Assembly (NCBI RefSeq): GCF_000003605.2
Contig: NW_003116451.1
Coordinates: 909,288 to 940,690, forward strand
DNA: 31,403 nt
Direction: 5' to 3'
Source of the DNA: Saccoglossus kowalevskii
Lineage: Eukaryota > Hemichordata > Enteropneusta > Harrimaniidae
How positions within the stretch are numbered: position 1 is the first letter of the stretch; the number at the start of each line of letters is the position of its first letter. The notes under the pieces were generated by a model, which was not told the DNA's origin, ran no database searches, and saw nothing but the letters and a program-made list of their open reading frames with translations. Shown one piece after another: positions 10,101 to 18,140 of this stretch. Position numbers and translations under genes: made by a program.

Positions 10101-11762
10101 CGCTGATTCTGTTTTAATTTTGTTGGATTTCGGCATTCTCTTGATGTATCCTTGGAAGGAAAAGATGTACAATAATAAGGTTATTATGAGAGTACCTCAA
10201 CGTATGCACTCAGACAGTACATGGTGCATCGACCGAGGCGCTGTACTGTCTTCGTGCATACTTTGAGGTATTCTCGTAATAACCTTATATACATGTAAGT
10301 TTCTGTTAATAAAAAAAAATTGGACAATGTTATCGCAGCATATCAGAATATCGTGGGCCTGTGTTGATTGATGAACGACATTTAATTCACACATTCATAT
10401 GCTGAAAATGTAACGAACGTCACAGTGCGACAGCCTATAGAAATGAAATATTCTATTTCCAAAATTTTAAATATCATGAATAATGAAAATTTACATCATC
10501 TTTGATTCAATACCTGGTCATGATTTGGGTCAAATTACGCACATCCGGTACGAAGTCTGGATCCCCAAGTCTCGTTTTCTGCGCAAACGCAAACTTGAAT
10601 GCCTGTTAGAAAATACGTAAATATGAATTATATCTGAAATTGCTAAGGCATGATATTGGCACGAATAACCACAGGGAGTTGGACAAACTTGTGTATTTTA
10701 ATAAATTATTAAATAATAAATTGTTATATAAATTTTCTTTTAGCCCCCCCCCCCACTTCCTGGTCTCGATTTCAAGTAATCACTGATCCGTGTTTATACC
10801 ACCAACAGTCCCTCAACGTTGAGGGACTGTGTACCACTCTTTCCTTTATCACAACTTTGTTGCGCGCTAATGTTAGATGCAAATTTTAACGCGCGATGTA
10901 GACACACCCTATTATAGTAAAATATCCCAAGGGTTGAAACGCGCCAGGACTATCAGGAAGGGGGGAGGTAAAAGAAGAGTTATATGACAATTTATTATTT
11001 AATAATTTATTAAAATACATAAGTTTGTCCAACTCCCTGTGGAATAACCTATATGCACAAGCTACAGTATATGCAACAATATGAAAACAATATTTTGAGC
11101 GTATCATATCACACGAACGAAAACGCACACATTCTTTTTGCCTGCCATAGTATCTTCTTTCGCTACCCTCCTAACGTACTAAGGCAATACACAGCGATAA
11201 TATCTGTTTGTGAAAATATGATTTGCATATTCATGTGTAAACAACATAAAAGCAAGTTACCCATCAGCGCTTGTTTCTACAAGCTACCCGGCCGAATACT
11301 AACTACATTGTAGGCGTATTTTACCAGGGCTTTCTCGCGTTCACCACAATGCGCCTGGAAAATGTCGAGGTTCTACGACGATGACATACACCTTCTTACC
11401 TCAATTAATCTGTGGTATGTTAAGGGGTCTTTCATGGCGCCACTCGTTAAATCGTATCCCTCCAGTATACCCAGTATAGAAAGTACCACTGGTCCACCAG
11501 AGGGCGCCCCTAAAGTATACACAGTTGCGGCTAGGAGAATAAAGAGTGGAAGTATGAAATGACGTCGACAGTGTGAGATCATTCACCGAAACAACACCAA
11601 ATGTGAAAAGTCAACTCACCGTGATATGTAGTTTTTAAGGGGGTTCTCCAGATGGGTTGATAATTTAGGAAATCCTGAGCAGTTAGATTACCTCCTGCTT
11701 CCAAAACCTGCAAAGAATATAATGAGTGCCTATAACACGATGTTCCAGATATATATTGTACC

Positions 11763-11793
<31 letters not shown>

Positions 11794-14700
11794 GTCAGCC
11801 ATTTACCACTTTTGTTTTTTAGATGAATATATTAGTCTAACACTAAACCCACGATGCTAAAACTAACCAATGCACCTTTCCTATAAGGCACGCCTTCTAG
11901 CGACGAAGCACTATCATGATCTCGATATCAAAATAAGCTCAGTAAGCTGAGTTTAGTTGTGCTGTTGTTCAACACCTTGAATACAGTAATCATGTGAAAA
12001 ACATTATTTTTTTTTTTGGTGAAAGACCAACGACCTAAACAACATCGATACCGTGAGCCACCGCCAAAGTAACTTGCCGCTAAAGAGCGTGACTTCGAAA
12101 ACATTCTCATACGATTCGCCATTTTAGTTAATCTTGTTGGAATATTGGCTGGTTCCCGCCTCAAGTGTCATGGCGTACCAAACTTGTCATTCGCAAAGAA
12201 CGCCGGGAACCAGCGAAGTTGAAATATCGCGCCCTCCATTAATGAGTTGAACAGATACTAGTACGTGATGCGGGATGTCCAAACTTACAGTGTCAATCAT
12301 TTCTTTCGACAGTCTTCCATTAAACATTGCATCAGCACCCTCCGTCGCTATGGTTTCGAGTACTGCTGCCAGATCGGGTCTCTTCAACGTATCCCCTTCT
12401 TTTACTCTTGTGCCATTCGGCATGTAAATATTACGTAATCGTTCTGAATACATCATTCTGCCATCAAGTTCCTTCACGACTGCCTTCGCTGTAAGAATTA
12501 ACGTAGTTTGAGTCATTGCTGGTAAAATACGTGAAGCAACATCAATAATGACTTAAAAAACTGCTATATTTGATGTACTTAATAATAATGTCGGTTCCCT
12601 TGGAACACAGCAAAGGACCCTCACCTGTACTTCCGGTCACTTCAAATCCGTTCCTAGCAAGACGAATCACAGGTTCAAAAAGATCGAACCACTCTAACCT
12701 AAACAGAAAAAAGTAATAATAATAGTGTAAGGGGGTAAATCTCTTACTCTCGGGTTCTCCACACTTGTCAGGGGGGAACCTCGTCTCATCTCGATATCTC
12801 ATCCCCTCGAGGTATGGGATCGGGAAAATCACTTATACTTTACAGTCAAATAAGACACACACAACGAAATACGTTTCAGCTCTCGTCTTAGTCGGTCAAT
12901 CGAGCACTCTATAAGACACAGCGCCCTGGGGAAAAATCCCCAAGACTCTCTTAGACTGCGTCAACAATCGCCCCAAGGCTCTCCAGGACTGGACCACGAC
13001 TGCCTCTCTCGTGCTGTGCTCCCCAAGACCAACTCAAAACTCTTTTTATTCATTTTCAAAACTCTAACCAATTACAATGCAGTAAAAAGACTCTAGGGCG
13101 TAACCTTCAATCATAAAGCCAATCACATTAAGTACTGAATACGTCATATCTTTTGATTAATCGTTCACTACATTAATAACTATGGAATACCAACTGTCAA
13201 AATCGATAGTCAGAATAGCAGCGGTTATCTGGTAATTAGTTCCAAATCACTGAGCCAAGTTCCGTCCAAAACTTCAAATAGGCCTAAACGATGACAGACA
13301 TAACACAGCAATTCAGCTAATAATCAGCTAATTAAGTCGACCAACAGATACGCGAAAACAAATTCATGACAATAGCACGTCAAACTCGCACAGTATACTA
13401 TTCATCTATCGGTCATAGTAAAACATACATACATAATAGTTAACAATCAGGTCTTGAACATAAATATAAGAGATTGCTCCTCAGATTATTATGACATCTA
13501 TTATAGTCCTTATATACTAGTATATCGGAATTATCAACGCTTGAAACAATGATATTATTTGCTATTATAATAATATTGTGTGATGATAAGAAAATATAAG
13601 AAAAACTTTTATAATTCTGATCCTAATTCGCCTCACTGTACATTGCATTAAACACCTCGGTAAGAGCCGCACAGGTGTGCGGTTCATGTGGCACGGTAGT
13701 CGTCGCGCCATGCATGTGCGAGATATATGGGACTCATATAAACAAAGATGGCGACTTTGACTGTTGCGCAGATCAACGAGTAAAATTGAGACGTTACGAA
13801 GCTTTAATTAGGTATTTTTAGGTGGTTGGAAGGTATCGAATGAGTCACCGGCGATAATTAGTGAAAGTACAACCTCATACTTGTGATTTCCATTAGGAGA
13901 GCGCATTGGATTGTGGGAAAATCAATGTTTATCAAAACAAATGTCGCACATGCGCAGCGCGACGACTGCCGCGCTTTAACTGAGAGACTTCTGTCTCTTA
14001 TATGCCGCAATTTAAATGCTATAGTGCCCATAGTTGTATTTACTGGTAGTTTATTCAATTATACATTTATTATTTTTATATTCTCGGTCTCAGTACCGAA
14101 ACCTCATGATGAAAACATCATAAATTTATAAACAATATTACAAAAGTATTAATACATGCCTTCCATATCGTCGCCAAGCCAATTCGAGCCCACGTATTTC
14201 AGATGGTACTGCCACCGCCAGAGCCCCCTGTTTGAAGTTGGAACAATACAAATCATTAAGGAGAACATCACAAAGACACCCAAAGATGACGTTTCACTCT
14301 TGTGGAAGAGATGACACAACTGAAAAATCGATTCTTAATGATGTAATATGGACGAGAAATCGTGATCCATTTTTGGAGTGCATGTCTGAGTATGCAGTGC
14401 ACTGGTTGTTTGGGCCAGTACAATAAAAATCACTGCTCATGCGTATTTGTGTTTACATCTGACGACTACTGTAGTAAATTCTGCAAACACAACCTTTTTT
14501 ATAATAAGTTTTGAGTCATAATTCAAACTGATTCGGTCTACAGTATGGCTTACATGCAATAGTCACGTGTCATACATATATGTGATAACGTCAACACAAC
14601 ACCACAGAACAATTCAACACAATTGCACCACTTACCGTAAATGCCAAATCGGCATCTTGTTCAATCTTTTTTCTGTACATGTGTGCATCTAATGGTGCGA

Positions 14701-17700
14701 CCTCCCGGAAGTCCAACACAGCAACATCCGATTCGCCTTCTTTCACCAGCATGAACCCCCCTCTGCCATGGGAAAACCGTTAACAATGTGTTGAAAAAAA
14801 AAGAATTTATTTCAATAATCCATGATAGTAGGTTATCAGATTTTGGATAAATGATAGAATTTTCATAATACACTATTGGTGGGCCACACTGTTACGTAGT
14901 CTTACATGTAGGCGTGAGTGGCGCCCTCACGGCATCAGATCCCATGGTTTGGAGCACCGCGGATTGCGCAGCTCACGTGACCTTTTCATGCTAACTGTTA
15001 CGTAATAGTCCCAAATCCACCATTTTGTTCATCCTCGTTCGCAGTACTCACTTCACAACAAATAGTCTTTCGCAAAAATATCTACCACACAACGACTTCG
15101 TGGATATATAAATCCAATTATAGCGAGTTTCTGACAGTTGAATTAATTCACAAAAGGCGGCCGAAATGTCGTTCGACATTGTGAAATTCTTTCTTTTTTA
15201 TGCAGAAAATACAGTATTTTATCAAGTAAAATCATATTTATTGAAGTTATTGTTCATACATGAGTTGTCGAACACACTGTATAGTTTGTAATTTCGTTCA
15301 GTCATATTTAAAGACAAATAAAAGGCAAAAATATAGACAATATAGCATGAGTGCATAAGGGAATACATTTCGTTATGAATTATTCTTAATATAAATTTCT
15401 GAACTATCCTGTCAAAATCATTTTTTTTCACAATGAAGAATTTTACAATGTCGAAAACGGGAAGTAACGAAACGGTAACGGTCCATGTATCATAACGGGC
15501 AAACGTTGGCCAGTCAACACTTACCCGGCTATTCCCGACGATTGTGCGTTAACAAGACCGAGACACAGGATTGTAGTAATAGCGGCATCCACTGCGTGTC
15601 CGCCATTTTTGAGAGTTTCAACACCGAGCTCGGTGCACTGGCGTGCCCCCGATGACACCGCACCATGGTTCTAAATAAAGAGGCACAAACGCAAATAAAA
15701 ACTGTCTTGAATGTTATAGTTCTATTAGAAAATATACTGTTAAACCCATTTAATATATTCCCTGGCATTTAATTTCCTTATTTTGATGTTTTGAGCAAAC
15801 TCAAGTTCACAAACTTGGCAGCGAAACAATGAGTTTTCTTGATATACTCAGACTTGTTAGCAGTCTGTTGCGATTCCGATGAAATTTTTTTCCCATAAAT
15901 TGCGTAAACGAGCTCGAGGGATGAACCAACATGTTAGGATTTCGCGATCACAGGATTTTCGCGTTCACCCCTCGTTTACGTAATTTATATTTATTTTTCA
16001 AGAATGTTTCATCGGAATCACAACAGACTGCAAGCAAGTCTATGTTGTACTAGATGTTCACGTGAAATTAATTTCGCGAATTTTACTTATCAATGAAAAT
16101 AGCGAAATTAAAACCAGTATATTATAATCATTTATACCTTAACTAAATTTGAATTGTAAAACAGAATGTCTATTTGGGTGCTATCTCGTCAGATTGAATG
16201 AATGGACGGTCTCGGATAACTTGGAGTCTTCATTGCGATGACGTCAGACAGCATACATGTACAGTAATAGGTGAATATGTAAATCGAGAATACTATAAAA
16301 CTTATCAACGCATCGTCACATACTGTTAATGCAATATAAACAAAAATATAAAATTTTGATTTTGTTTTGATACTGCATGATGAAGACAAAACTGGATTAT
16401 GTAATTTAGGTATTTGACGCGTATACGCGTCTAACGTGTTTAGGATCCTATCGGAACTTGAAGCCAGATGTAACTTAGAATATAGTAAAGTGTGAAAAGG
16501 GGAATCTTATGAATTCGTGTTACCTCAACTTGGAAACAGTATGATTTTAGTATTTATATATAGGGTATCTATTTTAAGTTTCTGCACTTGAAAAGGGGTA
16601 TAATTTCACAAAAATAAGTACATGTACGTGTTTTGAGTTTTTTTTTAAAAAGCTATACTTTGAATACCCCCCCCCCTTCCCGGGTGATTAAGATCTTCAT
16701 CGTCGCCTCGATTTGTTGTGCTTCGAATGGAAGGTATTTTAAACTAATCTTTAATGTAGGGATATTTATTAACTTGCTGACAGGGCTGCTGAAATTAAAA
16801 AGTTACCTGATCTGCACCCCAGTTTTCTCCGTCTATGTTTTTTTTCTAGGATTTAGGCGTGCATTTTGTATGTCATCAATTCATACAACATTTTTTTCCT
16901 GTGCAATTTATATCTAATGATCAACTCCTAAGATAATTAAAAGAAAAAAGTAAGTTGGTTGTTGCACTGGTGATCCACAGAACCATAGCTACACCCCCTT
17001 CGACGCACACCTTACCAGCTGCATTGAGCTTGTTCGTGACAAACGGCATGAAGTGATTTGGGCAAATATTTCTTATGTTTGCCTATTCCGCGCGATGTTT
17101 CAACAAACCTGACTGATACCAGTTGAGCGAGTTCACTAGTCAGGGTTCTATTCACCCCGAGGTTAGAGGAGCGTTGTTTGAGTTTTACGTGCGTATAACG
17201 CGGACGCATATACACACCAACGCCAACGTGAAACCTGGTCGAGTGTGAAACCTCTAATTTTGGCTTGATATGATTTCACTCACTGCAGAGCGCCACCAAC
17301 TTGCTATGTTCACATCTACAAGGTTGAAATTTGCTATGTTCAAACCATCGTAATAACTTAATTCCTCCCATTTGAAATTTAAATGCTTATTTTTTCAAAT
17401 TAAAATGATCATATTTTAAACTTAAATGCTCCCAAATTTTACCATCAATTTGTTATATTTTAAATTTGATTATAATATTTTAAACATAAATTCGCATAGT
17501 TTAACATCTGTTTTTATATTAAAAATTTAATCGCTCACATTTCTAATTTAAATTGTCATATTTAAATATATCATGGTTTAAATAAACCTGATAACACACC
17601 ATACCCCCCTCCGATGATTTCAATGTTTGACCCCTTACTCAGGCTGACAACAAATGACTGTACACTAAAACATGACCTACAGTGTGTCGGCGGATCGACT

Positions 17701-18140
17701 AAAACATATTGGTGTCATGCGTAAAATATACCTGATTTACTGGTGACAACCGCCATAACCACAGTTTTATGTCGGATAACTTAACCCGGAAGTAATTTAA
17801 ACACATAGTCGACCTACGAAGAATTACATGGTCATACTGACTTTGCTGTAAAACGTGTACACACCACGCCAACACGTTCCCAATGATGATTAACAAGCAA
17901 TACAAGAAATATCGTGATATATATTACCTCAAATAGATTATGGTAGATTGACAGTGCTACAATCACCGAGACAACAGCAACAATAACGAGGACGATAATG
18001 GAGAGAATTACTACGTAACGTTTTGAGACTGTCGCTTTCGTTGTACTCGTGTAGGAACTGGTGTATTCACCGGACGACTCCCTCGATGACAAGAGAGGCG
18101 ACTTCTCGGTCTCTTCCGTGGTTTCGTGAGCGCTGGCCAT
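7024..18140 (-). CDS. Gamma-glutamyltranspeptidase, complete, 13 exons, 599 residues
   Basis: GGT is a single-pass type II membrane ectoenzyme that cleaves or transfers the gamma-glutamyl group of extracellular glutathione. The minus-strand join is 18140-17928, 15670-15525, 14762-14636, 14227-14160, 12698-12625, 12488-12289, 11707-11620, 11530-11400, 10602-10514, 9895-9746, 9116-9005, 8054-7817, 7187-7024. It totals 1,800 nt, and every junction keeps phase without internal stops. Order along the protein: cytosolic tail 1-41, membrane helix about 42-64, large-subunit domain with substrate arginine R139 (DFREVAP), autoprocessing and catalytic threonine T412 (YGTSHACV), then small-subunit motifs SSVNERFGS, NNHMNDFS, PQSSIAP and GGNGGT. 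Length is normal for the family. Oddities are H450 where a glutamate is usual, a GC-AG intron, and a long tail with a dileucine motif. An additional small phase-0 exon between exons 1 and 2 cannot be excluded. Confidence 0.92.
7336..7364. mobile_element. Micro-palindrome A (15 bp) flanked by GACCAA[C/T] direct repeats
   Basis: CATAGTCCCTCTATG (7343-7357) has complementary ends CATAG/CTATG. It is flanked by GACCAAC (7336-7342) and GACCAAT (7358-7364), identical in 6 of 7 positions. It lies in the last GGT intron and shares CANNGTCCCTC with micro-palindromes B and C at the same offset. Alone it would be unremarkable; the case rests on the comparison. Confidence 0.5.
7497..7778. mobile_element. 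TTAA-flanked MITE, long subfamily (282 bp)
   Basis: TTAA occurs at both borders (7493-7496 and 7779-7782). The left end AGGGCGGTGGTCGC and right end CCACCACCGTCCT are inverted repeats that run on into GCGCATG-type sequence. The TTAA duplication is typical of piggyBac- and Kolobok-type elements. It has no coding capacity and sits in the last GGT intron, only 39 bp from exon 12. Confidence 0.8.
7817..8054 (-). CDS. GGT exon 12 (substrate-binding serines and GGNGGT loop)
   Basis: The acceptor CTCGTACAG precedes SNFIEPGKRPQSSIAP, which contains the paired serines (S478, S479) that in the family contact the glutamyl carboxylate. It continues with LGGNGGTAIGTGIAQ, the glycine loop of the oxyanion region, and ends at donor gtatta after FKIEVE. 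An alternative upstream CAG would read into a stop. Confidence 0.92.
8121..8486. mobile_element. TA-flanked MITE (TCCTCGGGGGCGGA ends), copy 2, with nested hairpin
   Basis: This second copy of the element at 5409-5736 has TA at 8119-8120 and 8487-8488. It is 366 bp long; removing the 40-bp micro-palindrome insertion plus duplication (8238-8277) leaves 326 bp, close to the 328 bp of copy 1. It lies in GGT intron 11. Confidence 0.87.
8231..8277. mobile_element. Micro-palindrome B (33 bp) with perfect 7-bp duplication CCTGAAC
   Basis: The insert at 8238-8270 has perfectly complementary 15-base arms (CACCGTCCCTCAACA at the left) around a CCA loop. CCTGAAC is present at both 8231-8237 and 8271-8277. 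The sister MITE copy reads straight through (CTGAACAGTGCAAC near 5519) with a single CTGAAC, so the uninserted state is visible in the same window. Confidence 0.85.
8683..8842. mobile_element. MITE-like inverted repeat (ATAGC...CATTTTAGC ends)
   Basis: The left arm ATAGCTACATGCCATTTTAGC and right arm GCTAAAATGACATGCTAT are inverted repeats with one small indel. Several further TTAGCTAAAATGAC-like words occur inside, giving internal dyads. TA flanks are plausible. It has no coding capacity and lies in GGT intron 11. Confidence 0.6.
9005..9116 (-). CDS. GGT exon 11 (small-subunit substrate loop)
   Basis: The acceptor CCATCCACAG precedes SSVNERFGSGLMTPSGILL and then NNHMNDFSWSDG, ending at donor gtaagt after TEST. 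It aligns with the family STxNxxFGS and NNEMDDFS motifs. The asparagine after SSV (N432) and the aspartate D453 are conserved. The usual glutamate three positions before D453 is histidine (H450), and the usual threonine is serine (S430). Confidence 0.92.
9190..9212. repeat. Short hairpin ATTAACAGA / TCTGTTAAT
   Basis: Perfect 9-bp arms surround a 5-base loop in GGT intron 10, just upstream of exon 11 on the minus strand. There are no flanking direct repeats. It is probably incidental. Confidence 0.5.
9746..9895 (-). CDS. GGT exon 10 (catalytic threonine)
   Basis: The acceptor ATTCAACAG opens the exon and the donor is gtgggt. It encodes ESAAELRAMINDSSTYPSEY followed by GPYLPKPGYGTSHACVIDNE. 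The threonine in GTSH (T412) is the family's autoprocessing and nucleophile residue, where the precursor is cut into large and small subunits. Confidence 0.93.
10175..10288. mobile_element. Hairpin MITE, copy 1 (arms of about 46 bp)
   Basis: The left arm begins ATAAGGTTATTATGAGAGTA and includes TATGCACTCAGACAGTAC. The right arm is its near-perfect complement, with a loop of roughly 19 bases. The second family member is at 31286 onward. Target duplication is unclear, perhaps ATA. The long arms would make any transcript fold like a small-RNA precursor. Confidence 0.8.
10514..10602 (-). CDS. GGT exon 9
   Basis: The acceptor TTCTAACAG precedes AFKFAFAQKTRLGDPDFVPD and then VRNLTQIMT, ending at donor gtattg. 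This is the conserved EAFRFAYAxRxxLGDP stretch of GGTs. The two trailing bases form a serine codon with exon 10. Confidence 0.92.
10670..11041. mobile_element. 372-bp fold-back element with perfect 7-bp duplication GAATAAC
   Basis: GAATAAC flanks both ends (10663-10669 and 11042-11048). The ends CACAGGGAGTTGGACAAACTT and their complement extend as arms of about 70 bp into TTTAATAAATTATTAAATAA. A further inner pair (CCCCCCACTTCCTG and CAGGAAGGGGGG) and a GCGCG pair follow, so most of the element folds on itself. Micro-palindrome C is nested inside. It has no coding capacity and lies in GGT intron 8. Confidence 0.88.
10797..10838. mobile_element. Micro-palindrome C (26-28 bp) nested in the fold-back element
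   Basis: A perfect 26-bp palindrome (10805-10830) has half-site ACAGTCCCTCAAC. One base out on each side it approaches CA...TG ends. Flanks are TACCACC (10797-10803) and TACCACT (10832-10838), matching in 6 of 7 bases. The half-site shares GTCCCTCAAC with B. Confidence 0.7.
11400..11530 (-). CDS. GGT exon 8
   Basis: The acceptor TTTATTCTCCTAG precedes ATVYTLGAPSGGPVVLSILG, and the exon continues through LEGYDL to LTYHRLIE at donor gtaaga. PSGGPVV corresponds to the conserved PPxSGxxL segment, and TYHRLIE|AFKFAFA reads correctly across the junction with exon 9. Confidence 0.92.
11620..11707 (-). CDS. GGT exon 7
   Basis: The acceptor TTCTTTGCAG and donor gtgagt enclose VLEAGGNLTAQDFLNYQPIW followed by RTPLKTTYH. 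This is the GGxxTxxDLxxY motif typical of the family. The exon ends with one base that joins exon 8 as an alanine codon. Confidence 0.92.
11763..11790. repeat. AT dinucleotide microsatellite
   Basis: An uninterrupted alternating AT tract of about 28 bases in GGT intron 6. Confidence 0.9.
12289..12488 (-). CDS. GGT exon 6
   Basis: The acceptor AATTCTTACAG and donor gtaagt enclose KAVVKELDGRMMYSERLRNI, then YMPNGTRVKEGDTLKRPDLA and ATEGADAMFNGRLSKEMIDT. The segment GDxLxRPxLAxxLExIAxEGADAxYxG is a hallmark of GGT large subunits. Confidence 0.93.
12625..12698 (-). CDS. GGT exon 5
   Basis: A small exon with acceptor TTCTGTTTAG and donor gtgagg encoding LEWFDLFEPVIRLARNGFEV then TGST. It matches the conserved WxxLFxPxIxLAxxGF stretch. 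It starts with the last base of an arginine codon begun in exon 4, which fixes the GC donor there. Confidence 0.92.
12699..14159. other. GGT intron 4 (GC-AG), mostly featureless apart from a MITE
   Basis: The 1.46-kb intron contains a decayed MITE (13687-13975), a GGGGA/TCCCC hairpin near 12928 and an ATATACTAGTATAT palindrome near 13510. The part from 12760 to 13445 has an LTR-like look on the minus strand, but I could not confirm ends or a target duplication. Confidence 0.5.
13687..13975. mobile_element. Decayed TTAA-type MITE, long subfamily
   Basis: Left end GGCACGGTAGTCGTCGCG and right end CGCGACGACTGCCGCGC are inverted repeats of about 30 bp including GCATGTGCGA. The right border retains TTAA (13976-13979) and the left has decayed. 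Its length is close to the element at 7497-7778. Confidence 0.7.
14160..14227 (-). CDS. GGT exon 4, with a GC splice donor
   Basis: The exon follows acceptor CTTCAAACAG and encodes GALAVAVPSEIRGLELAWRR then YG, matching the GxxAVxVPGExxG motif. The only donor that keeps frame with exon 5 is AG|gcatgt, a GC-AG intron. The nearby gtatta would shift the frame. The usual VPGE reads VPSE here. Confidence 0.88.
14636..14762 (-). CDS. GGT exon 3 (substrate arginine)
   Basis: The acceptor CCCATGGCAG and donor gtaagt enclose GGFMLVKEGESDVAVLDFRE, then VAPLDAHMY to DLAFT. DFREVAP carries the arginine (R139) that binds the glutamyl carboxylate in characterised GGTs. A leading base completes a glycine codon from exon 2. 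Confidence 0.93.
15170..15460. repeat. Inverted-repeat pair (TTCGACATTGTGAAATTCTT)
   Basis: GTTCGACATTGTGAAATTCTT near 15173-15193 recurs inverted as AAGAATTTTACAATGTCGAAAA near 15436-15457, with poly-T runs adjoining. The left copy also contains an AATGTCG/CGACATT dyad. It could be a MITE of about 290 bp in GGT intron 2, but borders and duplication are unclear. Confidence 0.45.
15525..15670 (-). CDS. GGT exon 2
   Basis: The acceptor CTTTATTTAG and donor gtaagt enclose NHGAVSSGARQCTELGVETL followed by KNGGHAVDAAITTILCLGLV and NAQSSGIAG. GGxAVDAAIxxxLCxGxxNxxSSGIGGG is the most recognisable GGT signature in the N-terminal half. Confidence 0.95.
15851..16040. mobile_element. Hairpin MITE, 190 bp (GACTTGTTAGCAGTCTGTTG arms)
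   Basis: The left arm from 15851 reads GACTTGTTAGCAGTCTGTTG, then CGATTCCGATGAAA and AATTGCGTAAACGAG. The right arm, ending at 16040, is its complement with small indels, so almost the whole element folds. No flanking duplication is clear. It lies in GGT intron 1. Confidence 0.75.
16416..16431. repeat. Perfect 16-bp palindrome GACGCGTATACGCGTC
   Basis: This CpG-rich perfect palindrome stands in AT-rich intron 1 of GGT. There is no flanking duplication. It could be a protein-binding site or chance. Confidence 0.85.
17330..17590. repeat. AT-rich degenerate repeats (ATATTTTAAA words)
   Basis: Over 80 percent A+T by eye, with recurring ATATTTTAAA / TTTAAAT words at irregular intervals of about 35-45 bases. 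TTGCTATGTTCA is duplicated just before it (17301 and 17331). No gene or defined element is seen. Confidence 0.5.
17928..18140 (-). CDS. GGT exon 1 (cytosolic tail and membrane anchor)
   Basis: The start ATG at 18140 sits in a strong context (GACGCCATGGCC). An in-frame ATG ten codons upstream (18170) has a weaker context. The exon encodes 71 residues: MASAHETTEETEKSPLLSSR, a Ser/Thr-rich stretch to SKR, then the hydrophobic helix YVVILSIIVLVIVAVVSVIV and ALSIYHNLFE, ending at donor gtaata. EKSPLL fits the acidic dileucine sorting pattern. The tail of about 41 residues is much longer than the few residues I recall for mammalian GGT1. Confidence 0.88.

Noticed and set aside
12149..12213. Short inverted pair GCTGGTTCCCG ... 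CGGGAACCAGC, which might be a 64-bp insertion.
   Set aside because: Flanking bases show no direct repeat in register and the intervening sequence is not palindromic, so I do not class it with the micro-palindromes.
12760..13445. Possible solo LTR on the minus strand in GGT intron 4 (begins TGTTAAC, contains AATAAA and GGGGA-type hairpin).
   Set aside because: I could not find a 4-6 bp target duplication, a convincing CA end or any internal retroelement sequence. A genome-wide repeat search would settle it.
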